Assembly: GCF_001545075.1 (NCBI RefSeq)
Contig: NZ_FCOB02000001.1
Span: forward strand, 310,001-374,000
DNA: 64,000 bases
Origin: Caballeronia ptereochthonis
GTDB taxonomy: Bacteria > Pseudomonadota > Gammaproteobacteria > Burkholderiales > Burkholderiaceae
Direction of reading: 5' to 3'
Made by a program: the position numbers and the translations under genes. Shown here one piece after another: positions 49,111 to 59,251 of this stretch (the first letter of the stretch is position 1; each line of letters starts with the position of its first letter). The notes beneath the pieces were generated by a model. The model was not told the origin of the DNA, searched no databases, and saw only the letters and a list, made by a program, of their open reading frames with translations.

Positions 49111-50139
49111 TCAGCCGAGCATCTCCCTGATCAGCGCGCGCGCCGCCTGATAGTCGGCATGAGCCTGCAGCTTGCTCCAGCGCAGCGCCTTGCCGCGCGG
49201 ACGCATCTGCCTGATGCGCTGCCAGGACGCCTTCGGCGGCGTGTAGCGCAACTGCTCCAGCACCTTGCCCGCCTCTTCCGGCTGATTGCAGATCAGCACC
49301 ATGTCGCAGCCCGCCGCGAGCGCGGCCGTGGCCGCTTCGGTGAGCGTGCCGCCGGCGCGGGCCGCTTCCATCGAGAGATCGTCGCTGAAGATCGCGCCGT
49401 TGAAGCCGAGCTTGCCGCGCAGGATGTCCTGCAGCCAGATGCGCGAGAAACCCGCGGGCTTGTCGTCCACCTGCGTATAGATGACGTGCGCCGGAATCAC
49501 CGATGCGAGCGACATGCCGAGCCAGTCGTACGGACGCACGTCGGCGGCGAGGATTTCGTCGAGCGGGCGATCGTCGGTCGGCAGCGCGACGTGCGAATCG
49601 GCCTCCGCGAAGCCGTGACCCGGAAAGTGCTTGCCGCAGTTCGCCATGCCCGCGAGCGCGAGACCATGATTCAGGCTTTTCGCGAGCATCGTCACGACGC
49701 GCGGATCGCCGTGCAGCGCCCGATCGCCGATCACTTTCGACTGTCCGTAGTTGAGATCGAGCACCGGCGTGAAGCTCATGTCGATGCCGCACGCGCGCAG
49801 CTCGGCCGCGAGCACGTAGCCGAACGCGGTCGCCGTCTTGGTCGCGGCGAGCACGTCGCGATCCCACAGCGCGCCGAGCTTGCCCGGCGCGGGCAGCACC
49901 GTGAAGCCGTCGGTGCGAAAGCGCTGCACGCGGCCGCCTTCGTGATCGACGGCGATCAGGATGTCGTCGCGCACCGCGCGGATCGCATCGGTCAGCGCGA
50001 CGAGTTGCGCGCGGTCCTGAAAATGCCGCGCGAAAAGAATGATGCCACCCGTCATCGGATGCGCGATGCGCTCGATATCCGCGTCGTTCAGCGTCGTGCC
50101 GGCGACGTCGAGCATGACGGGGCCAGGAGTGCGTTTCAT
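49111..50139 (-). CDS. nagZ: Beta-N-acetylhexosaminidase NagZ
   Basis: 342 aa cytoplasmic GH3 enzyme of peptidoglycan recycling; removes GlcNAc from GlcNAc-1,6-anhydroMurNAc peptides, whose product can induce AmpC. Motifs: AVDHEGGRVQRF, the flexible-loop acid/base KHFPGHGFAEADSH and the nucleophile Asp in FSDDLSMEAA. ATG 50139 is preferred to a TTG at 50148. Last gene of the long minus-strand series, downstream of acpS. Confidence 0.94.
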   Translation of the reverse strand: MKRTPGPVMLDVAGTTLNDADIERIAHPMTGGIILFARHFQDRAQLVALTDAIRAVRDDILIAVDHEGGRVQRFRTDGFTVLPAPGKLGALWDRDVLAATKTATAFGYVLAAELRACGIDMSFTPVLDLNYGQSKVIGDRALHGDPRVVTMLAKSLNHGLALAGMANCGKHFPGHGFAEADSHVALPTDDRPLDEILAADVRPYDWLGMSLASVIPAHVIYTQVDDKPAGFSRIWLQDILRGKLGFNGAIFSDDLSMEAARAGGTLTEAATAALAAGCDMVLICNQPEEAGKVLEQLRYTPPKASWQRIRQMRPRGKALRWSKLQAHADYQAARALIREMLG

Positions 50140-50176
50140 CGGATTCAATTGGCTTGTTGTCTTGGTTGGATTGAAC

Positions 50177-50581
50177 TCAAGGTTGATCAGGCACTTCCGC
50201 GATCACGAACGACACCGCGTAATCGCGCTCGTCGCTAACTGTGACTTTCGCGGTGATGCCGCGTTGCGCGAGCCATTCGGCCAGCTCGCCGGACGCCGCG
50301 ATAACCGGCTTGCCGCTCGGCTCGTTGAGCGTCTGCAGCGCGCGCCAGGTCATCGGCCAGCGCATGCCGAGGCCGATCGCTTTCGAGAACGCTTCCTTGG
50401 CGGAGAAGCGCGTCGCGAGAAACGCGAGGCCGCGCACTTCCGAACGCGCGCGCCGCGCGTGATAGATGCGCAGCTCGTCCGGCCCGAGCACCTTTTCGGC
50501 GAAGCGCCCCTTGGTGCGCTCCATCACCGCCGCGACGCGGCTCACCTGCACGACATCCGTGCCGATTCCGTAGATCGCCAT
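50177..50581 (-). CDS. acpS: Holo-[acyl-carrier-protein] synthase
   Basis: 134 aa. Transfers 4'-phosphopantetheine from CoA to Ser37 of AcpP. Magnesium ligands are in [12 protein letters not shown] (Asp8) and [13 protein letters not shown] (Glu). Between pdxJ (11-base gap) and nagZ, as in many proteobacteria. Confidence 0.95.
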   Translation of the reverse strand: MAIYGIGTDVVQVSRVAAVMERTKGRFAEKVLGPDELRIYHARRARSEVRGLAFLATRFSAKEAFSKAIGLGMRWPMTWRALQTLNEPSGKPVIAASGELAEWLAQRGITAKVTVSDERDYAVSFVIAEVPDQP

Positions 50582-50592
50582 GACGCGAACGT

Positions 50593-51366
50593 TCAGCGCG
50601 CGTTGTTTGCAGCGAGGCGGGAGGCGACCATGATCGCCTTCATCTCGCGCACCGCGTTGTCCCAGCCCGCGAAGATCGAATGCGCGACGATCGCGTGCCC
50701 GATGTTCAATTCGACGATGCCGGGCAAAGCGGCGATCGCCTGCACGTTCGTGTAGTGGAGGCCGTGGCCTGCGTTGACTTTCAGCCCGAGCGAGTTGCCG
50801 AAATCGACGCCCGCCGCGACGCGCTCGAACTCGCGCTGCTGCCCGGCTTCGTCATGCGCTTCGGCGTAGCGGCCCGTATGCAGTTCGATGGCGGGCGCGC
50901 CTGCTTCCTGCGCCGCGCGGATCTGCGTCTCGTCCGGATCGATGAAGAGCGACACGCGCACGCCCGCATCGGCGAACTGCCTGCACGCGGCCTTCACCGC
51001 TTCGAACTGTCCGGCGACGTCGAGCCCGCCTTCGGTCGTCAGTTCCTCGCGCTTCTCCGGCACGAGGCAGACATCCTGCGGCTGGATCTCGCACGCGATA
51101 TCGAGCATCTCGCGCGTCACCGCGCATTCGAGATTCATGCGCGTCTTGAGGAGCGGACGCAGCGTGCGCACGTCGGCATCGACGATATGGCGGCGATCCT
51201 CGCGCAGATGCAGCGTGATGGCGTCGGCGCCCGCGTCCTCGGCGGCGAGCGCCGCGCGGATCGGATCGGGATAGGACGTGCCGCGCGCATTGCGCAGCGT
51301 GGCGACGTGATCGATGTTCACGCCGAGATCGATCACATTTGCCGGCGATGAGAGAAAGAAGCTCAT
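50593..51366 (-). CDS. pdxJ: Pyridoxine 5'-phosphate synthase
   Basis: 257 aa TIM-barrel enzyme that closes the pyridoxine ring from 1-deoxyxylulose-5-phosphate and 3-amino-2-oxopropyl phosphate (vitamin B6). Motifs: [56 protein letters not shown] and [12 protein letters not shown]. Start ATG overlaps the recO stop by four bases (51363-51366), indicating coupling; the frame is open upstream only inside recO. Confidence 0.95.
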   Translation of the reverse strand: MSFFLSSPANVIDLGVNIDHVATLRNARGTSYPDPIRAALAAEDAGADAITLHLREDRRHIVDADVRTLRPLLKTRMNLECAVTREMLDIACEIQPQDVCLVPEKREELTTEGGLDVAGQFEAVKAACRQFADAGVRVSLFIDPDETQIRAAQEAGAPAIELHTGRYAEAHDEAGQQREFERVAAGVDFGNSLGLKVNAGHGLHYTNVQAIAALPGIVELNIGHAIVAHSIFAGWDNAVREMKAIMVASRLAANNAR

Positions 51367-52250
51367 AGTTTTTGCAGGTCGATCAGTATCTGACGGGTGG
51401 CGAGCGGCGTGCCGCCCAGGTAGTGGTTCAGCAGGAAGCGCATCAGCGTCTTGCTCTGCGCGGCCGTCTGCGGGCTGGCGTAGTCGTCGCGCTCCATGTC
51501 GATGAGCGTCTGGCCCGCGATCACCGGCCATTGCGGGGGAAGCTCGTCGGACGCTTCGCGCACGCCGCGATCCGGGTCGAAGACATAACGGCCTTCGGGC
51601 ACGACCGGCTGGCGCGTGACGGTGCGCATGAGGTTCATCGCGTAGCCGGTCTCGCGCAGCAGCACGCGCTCGAACGAGCGCAGCACCTGGACGGCGGGCT
51701 CGTCGTGCGCGAGGCGCGAAAGCGTGAGGACGTAGTGGTTGAAGAGCGCCGGATGCGCGTCCTCGCGCGCGCAGAACTTCACGAGCAGCTCGTTGACGTA
51801 GAAGCCGCAAAGCAGCGCGTCGCCCGCAAGCGGAAGCATGCCGCCGACCCATTCGGCGGTCGTCAGCGTGCGGACCTCGCCCTTGCCGGACCACGACAGC
51901 CCCAGCGGCTGAAACGTCTGCAACACGCCGCGCAACGCGGAATGCGGCCGCTTGGCGCCCTTCGCGACCAGCGCGACGCGGCCGTAGTCGCGCGAGAACA
52001 CATCGATGATGAGACTCGTCTCGCGATACGGATAGCTGTGCAGCACGAAGCCTGGCTGCTCGGAAATACGGAAGTCGGAGCGCGGCGCGGCGCGCGGCCG
52101 CTTCTCCGCGCCATCGGCGGTGGACGACGCCGCCGCACGCCCGCGCTTGCTCGCGACGCGCGCCGCAGGACGTTCGCTCGCGTCGAAGTCGTCGTCAGGA
52201 CGATCGTCGGCGGGAGGCATCATCCACGCGTCGTTCGTGCCGTCGTCCAT
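51363..52250 (-). CDS. recO: DNA repair protein RecO
   Basis: 295 aa. Loads RecA with RecR during RecF-pathway repair. The OB domain starts around residue 65 ([38 protein letters not shown]), followed by a helical domain with [15 protein letters not shown]. The first about 60 residues are Asp/Ala/Arg-rich and have no counterpart in E. coli RecO (242 aa). An ATG ten codons in would still leave about 50 extra residues. Sixteen bases after era. Confidence 0.92.
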   Translation of the reverse strand: MDDGTNDAWMMPPADDRPDDDFDASERPAARVASKRGRAAASSTADGAEKRPRAAPRSDFRISEQPGFVLHSYPYRETSLIIDVFSRDYGRVALVAKGAKRPHSALRGVLQTFQPLGLSWSGKGEVRTLTTAEWVGGMLPLAGDALLCGFYVNELLVKFCAREDAHPALFNHYVLTLSRLAHDEPAVQVLRSFERVLLRETGYAMNLMRTVTRQPVVPEGRYVFDPDRGVREASDELPPQWPVIAGQTLIDMERDDYASPQTAAQSKTLMRFLLNHYLGGTPLATRQILIDLQKL

Positions 52251-52266
52251 GGGTCCGATTCCAGCG

Positions 52267-53166
52267 TCATTCGTAGCCGTATGCGCGCAGTCCCGCTTCG
52301 TTGTCGGCCCAGCCGCTCTTCACCTTGACGAAAACTTCGAGGTACACGGGACCGTCGAACAGCTTCTCCATGTCGAGGCGCGCCTCCGTGCTGATCTGCT
52401 TCAGCTTCGCGCCCTTCTGGCCGATGATCATCGCCTTGTGGCCGTCGCGGTCGACGAGGATCGTCGCGAAGATGCGGCGCAGGCGCCCTTCGGTCTCGAA
52501 CTTGTCGATCAGCACCGTGCTCGTGTACGGCAGTTCGTCGCCGGTCCAGCGGAACACCTTTTCGCGCAGGATCTCCGCCGCGAGGAAGCGCTCGCTGCGG
52601 TCGGTCAGGTCGTCCTCGCCGTAGATCGGCTCGCCTTCCGGCAGATACGGCTTCAGGACCGACAGCAGGCGCTTGATGTCGTCCGGGTTCTTGGCCGACA
52701 GCGGCACGATCTCGCGGAAATCACGCAGCGCGGCCATCTGCTGCATGAACGGGAACAGCGAGTCCTTGTCGCCGACGCGGTCGAGCTTGTTGGCGATCAG
52801 CAGCGTCGGCGTGCCGATCGGGATCAGGTCGAGCACTTTCTGGTCGTCGGGGCCGAAGCGGCCGGCTTCGATGACGAACAGAATCGCGTCGACGGAAGTC
52901 AGCGTCGACGTCACCGCGCGGTTCAGCGAGCGGTTGAGCGCGCCGCTGTGGCGCGTCTGGAAGCCCGGGGTATCGACGAAGATGTACTGGGCGTCGTCGG
53001 TCGTGTTGATGCCGGTGATGCGGTGGCGTGTCGTCTGCGCCTTGCGCGACGTGATGCTCACCTTCTGGCCGACGAGCGCGTTCATCAGCGTGGACTTGCC
53101 GACGTTCGGGCGGCCTACGATCGCGACCATGCCGCAGCGGAAACCGGAAGAAGTAGGAGCGTTCAT
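52267..53166 (-). CDS. era: GTPase Era
   Basis: 299 aa. Ribosome-assembly GTPase that binds the 3' end of 16S rRNA. G1 [10 protein letters not shown]2 region [12 protein letters not shown]3 DTPGF, G4 NKLD, G5 SAKN, then a C-terminal KH RNA-binding domain ([20 protein letters not shown]). Downstream of rnc by about 60 bases. Confidence 0.96.
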   Translation of the reverse strand: MNAPTSSGFRCGMVAIVGRPNVGKSTLMNALVGQKVSITSRKAQTTRHRITGINTTDDAQYIFVDTPGFQTRHSGALNRSLNRAVTSTLTSVDAILFVIEAGRFGPDDQKVLDLIPIGTPTLLIANKLDRVGDKDSLFPFMQQMAALRDFREIVPLSAKNPDDIKRLLSVLKPYLPEGEPIYGEDDLTDRSERFLAAEILREKVFRWTGDELPYTSTVLIDKFETEGRLRRIFATILVDRDGHKAMIIGQKGAKLKQISTEARLDMEKLFDGPVYLEVFVKVKSGWADNEAGLRAYGYE

Positions 53167-53225
53167 AGATGTGTGCGGCGAGATTTCGTTGGGGCGCGAT
53201 TGCGCGGGGTGCGCGGCGGCGCGCG

Positions 53226-54356
53226 TCAGTGACCGGCGTCGGCGGCGCGCACGGCGCGGCCCGCGGGCTCGTCCGGGCTCGCGGCGCTGCGTGCTTCCGA
53301 GCCGGGCGCGGGATCGTCGTCGTGAGCGCCGGAAGGCGGCGTCGTTTCCGCGGCGGCGGCGTTTGCACGCTCCGAAGCCTGCGCCGATTCGGTTTTCGCC
53401 GCTTTCTCGGGCTTGTGAATCACATGACGCTCCGGCTTTTCGGCTGCCGCGTACGCGCCCGCCGACGGCTCGACGTGCGTCGCGCGAATCACGGCGAGCG
53501 GCGTGGCGGCCGGGCGCTCATCGGCGTTGTGCTGCGCCCCTTGCGATCCGTGATGACGCTCGCGCCTCTCGGGCGAGCGCAGATCCAGCGCCGCCTGAAT
53601 GCCGGTGACGCCGGGCACGACTTCGAGCTCGGCGTGCTTCGCGGCGCGCGCGCCCTTGCGCTTGGGCTTCACGCCGAGCGTAGGCGCGGCGGCCATGACC
53701 TCGTCGAGCGCCTTCTTCGCCGCGGCTTGTTCGGCGGCACGACGGCTTGCGCCGGAACCCGACACCTTCACGTCGAGCTTGGGCACCGTGCATTCGACTT
53801 CGAATTGCTGATTGTGCGCGGCGCCGTGCGTGGCGACGACCGTGTAGGTCGGCAACGCGATCTTGTGGCCTTGCAGATATTCCTGAAGCAGCGTCTTGGC
53901 GTCCTTGCCGATGGTGCGCGGATCGATGTGATCCAGCACCGGCGTGTAAAGCCGCTTGATGACGGTGAACGCGGCGTCGAAACCGCCGTCGAGGAAGATG
54001 GCCCCGAAAATGGCTTCGAGCGTGTCTGCGAGAATCGACGGACGGCGAAAGCCGCCGCTGCGCAACTCGCCTTCCCCGAGGCGCAAGCCTTCGGACACGT
54101 TGAGCGCCTGCGCGATCTCGTAAAGCGACTGCTGCTTGACCAGATTCGCGCGCACGCGCGACAGGTCGCCTTCGTCGAGTTTGCTAAATCGTTGGAACAA
54201 AAGCGCCGCCACCACGCAATTTAGAACGGAATCGCCGAGAAATTCGAGCCGTTCATTGTGCGTGGCGCTGTGACTGCGGTGGGTCATCGCCTGGCGCAGC
54301 AATTCCGCATTGCGAAATTCGTACCGCAGCCGGCTTTCCAACGGAGAAGAGGGCAT
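53226..54356 (-). CDS. rnc: Ribonuclease III with long C-terminal extension
   Basis: 376 aa versus 226 in E. coli. Cleaves double-stranded RNA in rRNA and mRNA processing. Catalytic domain 1-150 with the signature [13 protein letters not shown] and the second metal site [15 protein letters not shown]; double-stranded RNA-binding domain about 155-225 ([28 protein letters not shown]). Residues about 230-376 form an Ala/Arg/Glu/Pro-rich low-complexity tail without recognisable fold. Between lepB and era, same strand. Confidence 0.95.
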   Translation of the reverse strand: MPSSPLESRLRYEFRNAELLRQAMTHRSHSATHNERLEFLGDSVLNCVVAALLFQRFSKLDEGDLSRVRANLVKQQSLYEIAQALNVSEGLRLGEGELRSGGFRRPSILADTLEAIFGAIFLDGGFDAAFTVIKRLYTPVLDHIDPRTIGKDAKTLLQEYLQGHKIALPTYTVVATHGAAHNQQFEVECTVPKLDVKVSGSGASRRAAEQAAAKKALDEVMAAAPTLGVKPKRKGARAAKHAELEVVPGVTGIQAALDLRSPERRERHHGSQGAQHNADERPAATPLAVIRATHVEPSAGAYAAAEKPERHVIHKPEKAAKTESAQASERANAAAAETTPPSGAHDDDPAPGSEARSAASPDEPAGRAVRAADAGH

Positions 54357-54521
54357 GGAGAGAGTATAACGCGGGCGCGCGGGCGGACGATTCCGCCCGC
54401 CGTCGCCGGAAAGCGCGTGGCGAGACGGTGTTAGCCGCGCTTCTTCACGCCGTTTCGAAGCTTGTTTTAATGATCACGAACGTCGGCTGTCGTCGTGAGA
54501 CAGGCCGGCGTTTTCGGTTCG

Positions 54522-55415
54522 TCACTCGAACGAGCCGATGCGCTTCAGATTGCTGAAGTTCATCCAGATGAAGAACGCGCGACCGACGATGTTCTTGTCC
54601 GGCACGAAGCCCCAATAGCGGCTGTCGGCGCTGTTGTCGCGGTTGTCGCCCATCATGAAGTAGTTGCCCGGCGGCACCTTGCAGATGACGCCCTGCGCGT
54701 TGTAGTTGCAGTTGTCGCGGAACGGGAAATCGTCCGCGCCGACGACGAACGGCGGCACCTGCGGATTGTTGAGGATGTTGTTCTTGCGGCCGTCGAGGTC
54801 TTCGGTGAACTGCTTCGCGTAACCGATGCGCTCGTCGTCGAAATAATCGGGCAGCGGCGTTTCGGGCACGGGCTTGCCGTTGATCGTGAGCTTCTTGTCC
54901 TCGTATGCGACGGTGTCGCCCGGCAGGCCGATCACGCGCTTGATGTAGTCGACCGATTCGTCCTTCGGATAGCGGAACACGACCACGTCACCGCGCTGCA
55001 ACGGACGGCCTTCCGTGAGCTTGGTGTTGGTGATCGGCAGACGCAGGCCGTAGTCGTACTTGTTCACGAGGATGAAGTCGCCGACGAGCAGCGTCGGGAC
55101 CATCGAGCCGGACGGAATCTTGAACGGCTCGATGATGAACGAGCGCACCACGAACACCGCGAGAATCACCGGAAAAAAGCTCGCCGTGTATTCGAGCCAC
55201 CAGGGCTGGCGCAGTTTGTCGTCGCGCAGGCGGGCGCGCGTCTGTGCGGCGTTTTCGTCGGCGAAACGCTCACCCACGCGCTCCTGCTGTCGGTCGAACT
55301 CGGCCACCGCGGCTTCCGCGGTGCGGCGCCGTTGCGGCAGAAACACCAGCTTGTCGAGCACCCACGCAATACCCGTCAGAACGACGAGAATCAAAAGAAT
55401 CAGTGCGAAATTCAT
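54522..55415 (-). CDS. lepB: Signal peptidase I
   Basis: 297 aa. Inner-membrane serine protease removing Sec/Tat signal peptides. N-terminal helix (about 2-20), second membrane segment near 80-98, catalytic Ser in PSGSMVPTLLVGDFI, Lys in DYIKRVIGLPGD, and the later box GDNRDNSADSRYWG. ATG 55415 taken (a TTG lies one codon earlier). Follows lepA by 66 bases. Confidence 0.95.
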   Translation of the reverse strand: MNFALILLILVVLTGIAWVLDKLVFLPQRRRTAEAAVAEFDRQQERVGERFADENAAQTRARLRDDKLRQPWWLEYTASFFPVILAVFVVRSFIIEPFKIPSGSMVPTLLVGDFILVNKYDYGLRLPITNTKLTEGRPLQRGDVVVFRYPKDESVDYIKRVIGLPGDTVAYEDKKLTINGKPVPETPLPDYFDDERIGYAKQFTEDLDGRKNNILNNPQVPPFVVGADDFPFRDNCNYNAQGVICKVPPGNYFMMGDNRDNSADSRYWGFVPDKNIVGRAFFIWMNFSNLKRIGSFE

Positions 55416-55481
55416 CAATCGCTTCCGGTTGTTATCGTTGTTTGCCTTGCGGCGACGTCGACGTGTGGAACGACGAGCACG

Positions 55482-57272
55482 TCATTCGTCCACACGCAGG
55501 ATCGCCAGGAAAGCCTCTTGCGGGATCTCGACCGAGCCGACCTGCTTCATGCGTTTCTTGCCGGCCTTCTGCTTTTCGAGCAGCTTCTTCTTGCGCGTGA
55601 TGTCGCCGCCGTAGCACTTCGCAAGCACGTTCTTGCGCAGCGCCTTGATGTTCTCGCGCGCGATGATGTTCGAGCCGATGGTCGCCTGAATCGCCACGTC
55701 GTACATCTGGCGCGGAATCAGCTCGCGCATCTTCGACGCCACTTCGCGGCCGCGGTGCTGGCTCTGCGAACGGTGCACGATGACGGACAGCGCATCGACC
55801 TTGTCGCCGTTGATGAGCATGTCTACTTTCACCACGTCGGCCGCGCGATACTCCTTGAACTCGTAGTCCATCGACGCATAGCCGCGCGAGGTGGACTTCA
55901 GGCGATCGAAGAAGTCGAGCACGATCTCCGCCATCGGGATTTCGTAGGTCAGCTGCACCTGGCGGCCGTGATACTGCATGTTGATCTGCTGGCCGCGCTT
56001 GTTCGTGCACAGCGTGATGACCGAGCCGACATATTCCTGCGGCATGTACAGGTTCACGGTGACGATCGGCTCGCGCACTTCCTCGATCTTCGACGGCTCC
56101 GGCATCTTCGCCGGGTTCTCCACCGAGATGGTCGTGCCGTCGCGCTGCTCGACTTCGTAGATCACCGTCGGCGCGGTGGTGATGAGGTCCATGTCGAATT
56201 CGCGCTCGAGCCGTTCCTGCACGATTTCCATGTGCAGAAGGCCGAGGAAGCCGCAACGGAAACCGAAGCCCAGCGCCTGCGAGACTTCCGGCTCGTATTG
56301 CAGCGAAGCGTCGTTGAGCTTCAGCTTTTCGAGCGATTCGCGCAACGCGTCGTACTGGTTCGCTTCAACCGGATACAGACCCGCGAACACCTGCGGCTTG
56401 ACTTCCTTGAAGCCCGGCAGCGGTTCGGCCGCGGGACGGTTCGCGATGGTGACGGTGTCGCCCACCTTCGCCGCCGTCAGTTCCTTGATGCCCGCGATCA
56501 CGAAGCCCACCTGCCCCGCGGACAGTTGCGAGAGATTCGTCGACTTGGGCGCGAACACGCCGAGATGCTCGACCGGATATTGCGCGCCGGTCGCCATCAT
56601 CTTGATCTTGTCCTTCGGACGCAGCGTGCCGTTGACGATGCGCACCAGCATCACGACGCCGACGTAATTGTCGAACCACGAATCGATGATGAGCGCCTGT
56701 AGCGGCGCTTCGGTATCGCCCTTGGGCGGCGGCACTTTCGCGATCAGCGATTCGAGCACGTCCTCGACGCCAAGACCGGTCTTCGCGCTGCAATGCACGG
56801 CGTCGGTCGCGTCGATGCCGATCACGTCCTCGATTTCGGCGATCGCGTTCTCGGGATTCGCCGCCGGCAAGTCGATCTTGTTCAGCACCGGCACGACTTC
56901 GACGCCCAGCTCGATGGCCGTGTAGCAGTTCGCGACGGTCTGCGCCTCGACGCCCTGGCTCGCGTCGACGACGAGCAGCGCGCCCTCGCATGCGGAGAGC
57001 GAGCGGCTGACTTCATAGGAGAAGTCGACGTGCCCGGGCGTATCGATCAGGTTCAGGTTGTAGACCTTGCCGTCGCGCGCCTTGTAGGTGAGCGCCGCGG
57101 TCTGCGCCTTGATCGTGATGCCGCGCTCGCGCTCCAGGTCCATCGAATCGAGCACCTGCGCTTCCATCTCACGATCGGACAGGCCGCCGCACAACTGGAT
57201 GATGCGGTCGGCAAGCGTGGACTTGCCGTGGTCGATGTGCGCAATGATCGAAAAGTTACGAATATGATTCAT
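55482..57272 (-). CDS. lepA: Elongation factor 4 (LepA)
   Basis: 596 aa translational GTPase acting on stalled or initiating ribosomes. G1 [16 protein letters not shown]2 [11 protein letters not shown]3 DTPGHVDF, G4 NKIDLPAA; domains II and III, then the LepA-specific C-terminal domain ending [20 protein letters not shown]. Intact and full length. Operon partner of lepB. Confidence 0.96.
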   Translation of the reverse strand: MNHIRNFSIIAHIDHGKSTLADRIIQLCGGLSDREMEAQVLDSMDLERERGITIKAQTAALTYKARDGKVYNLNLIDTPGHVDFSYEVSRSLSACEGALLVVDASQGVEAQTVANCYTAIELGVEVVPVLNKIDLPAANPENAIAEIEDVIGIDATDAVHCSAKTGLGVEDVLESLIAKVPPPKGDTEAPLQALIIDSWFDNYVGVVMLVRIVNGTLRPKDKIKMMATGAQYPVEHLGVFAPKSTNLSQLSAGQVGFVIAGIKELTAAKVGDTVTIANRPAAEPLPGFKEVKPQVFAGLYPVEANQYDALRESLEKLKLNDASLQYEPEVSQALGFGFRCGFLGLLHMEIVQERLEREFDMDLITTAPTVIYEVEQRDGTTISVENPAKMPEPSKIEEVREPIVTVNLYMPQEYVGSVITLCTNKRGQQINMQYHGRQVQLTYEIPMAEIVLDFFDRLKSTSRGYASMDYEFKEYRAADVVKVDMLINGDKVDALSVIVHRSQSQHRGREVASKMRELIPRQMYDVAIQATIGSNIIARENIKALRKNVLAKCYGGDITRKKKLLEKQKAGKKRMKQVGSVEIPQEAFLAILRVDE

Positions 57273-57288
57273 TCAGTGCCGATCAAGC

Positions 57289-57325
57289 GAAAAAGGCGCG
57301 CCCTCACCAACGCGGAGCACGCCTT
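57289..57325 (-). terminator. Terminator between the glutaredoxin-like gene and lepA
   Basis: AAGGCGCGC (57293-57301) and GCACGCCTT (57317-57325) pair on the minus strand with one G-U, followed by TTTTTC. It ends most transcription from the degP side before lepA. Confidence 0.6.
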
Positions 57326-57413
57326 GAAAATTTGGGGGAAAACTTCTGCATTTTAGCCGAAAACGGGTTCGCCCCGGCGGTTTTGCCTTTTGGGGCGATG
57401 CGCTGCGCGGGAA

Positions 57414-57686
57414 TCACGGCGCGGCGATCGGCCGGCGCGACTGCAGCGCGGCGTGGACAGCGGCCGCGTCGAGCCGGTACTGGCACAACTCGACGCCATC
57501 GAGCACGAGCACCGGCACGCGCTCGTCGTAGCGCGCTTCCAGCAGCGGATCTTCGTCGATGTCGATCCACTCGATCGCCACGCCGTGCCGGGCGGCGATC
57601 GGTTCCAGCTCGGCCCGCATGTCCTCGCACAGATGACACCAGGCGCGCCCGTACAGGATGAACGGCGCGCCCTCTGCCGGCGTCAT
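57414..57686 (-). CDS. Glutaredoxin-like (DUF836) protein
   Basis: 90 aa thioredoxin-fold protein. Active-site-like CHLC in LYGRAWCHLCEDMRAEL and the cis-Pro region YDERVPVLVLDG. Small glutaredoxin-like proteins of this type sit beside degP/lepA in beta-proteobacteria; the redox partner is unknown. Seven bases after the degP stop. Confidence 0.85.
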   Translation of the reverse strand: MTPAEGAPFILYGRAWCHLCEDMRAELEPIAARHGVAIEWIDIDEDPLLEARYDERVPVLVLDGVELCQYRLDAAAVHAALQSRRPIAAP

Positions 57687-57693
57687 CGCGGCC

Positions 57694-59229
57694 TTATTTC
57701 TGTGCCGGCACGCGCGGGCGCAGCGGCACGAATTGGGTGTTGTCGCCGCGGCGCACGAGAATCGCGATCATCTTGCTGGCGTCGAGATTCTGCGCGACCG
57801 CTTCGAACTGCTTCGCGCTCGTGATGTCGGTGTCCCCGACGCGCAGGATGATGTCGCCCTTCTGGAAGCCCGCGCGCGCCGCCGGGCCTTCGACCGCGTC
57901 CACCTGCACGCCGCCGTTCAGCTTCAGCGCCTTCTTCTGATCAGCCGGGATGTCGCTCACCGCGACGCCGAGCGAATTGCTCGCGCGCTCCTTCGGCTGC
58001 GGCGCCTTGCGCTGCTCCGTCTTCGCGACCTTGTCCGGCTGCATCTCGGCGACGGTGATCGGCAGATCGCGCGTCTGACCCTTGCGCCAGATCGTGATCG
58101 CGACCTTCGTGCCGGGCTTCGTATCGCCGACCATGCGCGGCAGGTCGGTCGCCGTCTCGACGTTCTGGCCGTTGAACTTCAGGATGATGTCGCCCGGCTG
58201 CACGCCCGCCTTGTCCGCCGGACCGCCCGACTCGACGCTCGAGACGAGCGCGCCTTGCGCCTTCGGAAGCCCGAGCGAATCCGCGACGTCCTTCGTCACC
58301 TCGCCGATCGCCACCGCGATGCGCCCGCGCACCACCTTGCCCGAAGTCTTCAGCTGATCGGCCACGCGCATCGCTTCGTCGATCGGAATCGCGAACGAAA
58401 TGCCCATGAATCCGCCCGTGCGGCTGTAGATCTGCGAGTTGATGCCGATGACCTCGCCCGCCATGTTGATGAGCGGGCCGCCCGAATTGCCCGGGTTCAC
58501 CGCGACATCGGTCTGGATGAACGGCAGGTAATCGCCCGTATCGCGTCCCTTCGCGCTGACGATGCCCGCGGTCACGGTGTTGTCGAGGCCGAACGGCGAG
58601 CCGATCGCGAGCACCCATTCGCCCACGCGCACCTTGTTCGAATCGCCGATGGTAATCGCCGGAAGATTCGTCGCGCTGATCTTCACCACCGCGACGTCCG
58701 TGCGCTCGTCGACGCCGACGAGCCGCGCCTTGAATTCGCGCTTGTCGGTGAGCGTGACGTAGATGGTGTCCGCGTCATCGACGACGTGGGCGTTGGTCAT
58801 CACGTAGCCGTCGGTCGACAGGATGAAGCCCGAGCCGACGCCGCTGCTCTGCTCCGAATTGTCCTGGTTGTCGTCCGGCGCGTTGCGGCTGCCGCCCTTG
58901 CCTTGATCGCCGCCGCCGTTGTTGCCGCCACCTCCGCCGCCTCCGCCACCGCGCGGAGGCTGGCCGGGCATCGGAATGCCGAAGAAGCGGCGGAAGAATT
59001 CGGACATGTCGCCGTCGTCGAGGCCGGGCGGCAAGCCGCGCAGATCGCTGCTGGAACCGACTCGCGAGGTCGTGCGAATGTTCACGACCGAGGGCCCCAC
59101 CTTGTCGACGAGCGTCGTGAAGTCCGGCAGGTTCACCGTAGGCACCGCCGCCGCAGTTTGCGAGACGAACGGCAGGCACACGGCGAGCGCCGCGGCCGCG
59201 ATGAACTTGCGCAGCGAGAAGTTGCTCAT
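57694..59229 (-). CDS. degP: Periplasmic serine protease DegP/MucD (Do family)
   Basis: 511 aa. Degrades or refolds damaged periplasmic proteins. Signal peptide (1-27), trypsin-like domain with catalytic His in MTNAHVVDDAD, Asp in DERTDVAVVKI, Ser in NPGNSGGPLINMAG, then two PDZ domains (about 290-385 and 410-505). A Gly-rich loop with nine Gly in a row and Asn/Gly repeats lies before the catalytic core (about 90-115). Part of the rpoE-rseA-mucB-degP stress group, as in Pseudomonas mucD. Confidence 0.95.
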   Translation of the reverse strand: MSNFSLRKFIAAAALAVCLPFVSQTAAAVPTVNLPDFTTLVDKVGPSVVNIRTTSRVGSSSDLRGLPPGLDDGDMSEFFRRFFGIPMPGQPPRGGGGGGGGGNNGGGDQGKGGSRNAPDDNQDNSEQSSGVGSGFILSTDGYVMTNAHVVDDADTIYVTLTDKREFKARLVGVDERTDVAVVKISATNLPAITIGDSNKVRVGEWVLAIGSPFGLDNTVTAGIVSAKGRDTGDYLPFIQTDVAVNPGNSGGPLINMAGEVIGINSQIYSRTGGFMGISFAIPIDEAMRVADQLKTSGKVVRGRIAVAIGEVTKDVADSLGLPKAQGALVSSVESGGPADKAGVQPGDIILKFNGQNVETATDLPRMVGDTKPGTKVAITIWRKGQTRDLPITVAEMQPDKVAKTEQRKAPQPKERASNSLGVAVSDIPADQKKALKLNGGVQVDAVEGPAARAGFQKGDIILRVGDTDITSAKQFEAVAQNLDASKMIAILVRRGDNTQFVPLRPRVPAQK

Positions 59230-59251
59230 ATGTTTGAGGCCGGGAACGGAA

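Noticed and set aside
54479..54512. Imperfect hairpin between lepB and rnc as a terminator
   Set aside because: The stem has a bulge and no T-run in the direction of transcription; rnc is expected to be co-transcribed with lepB.
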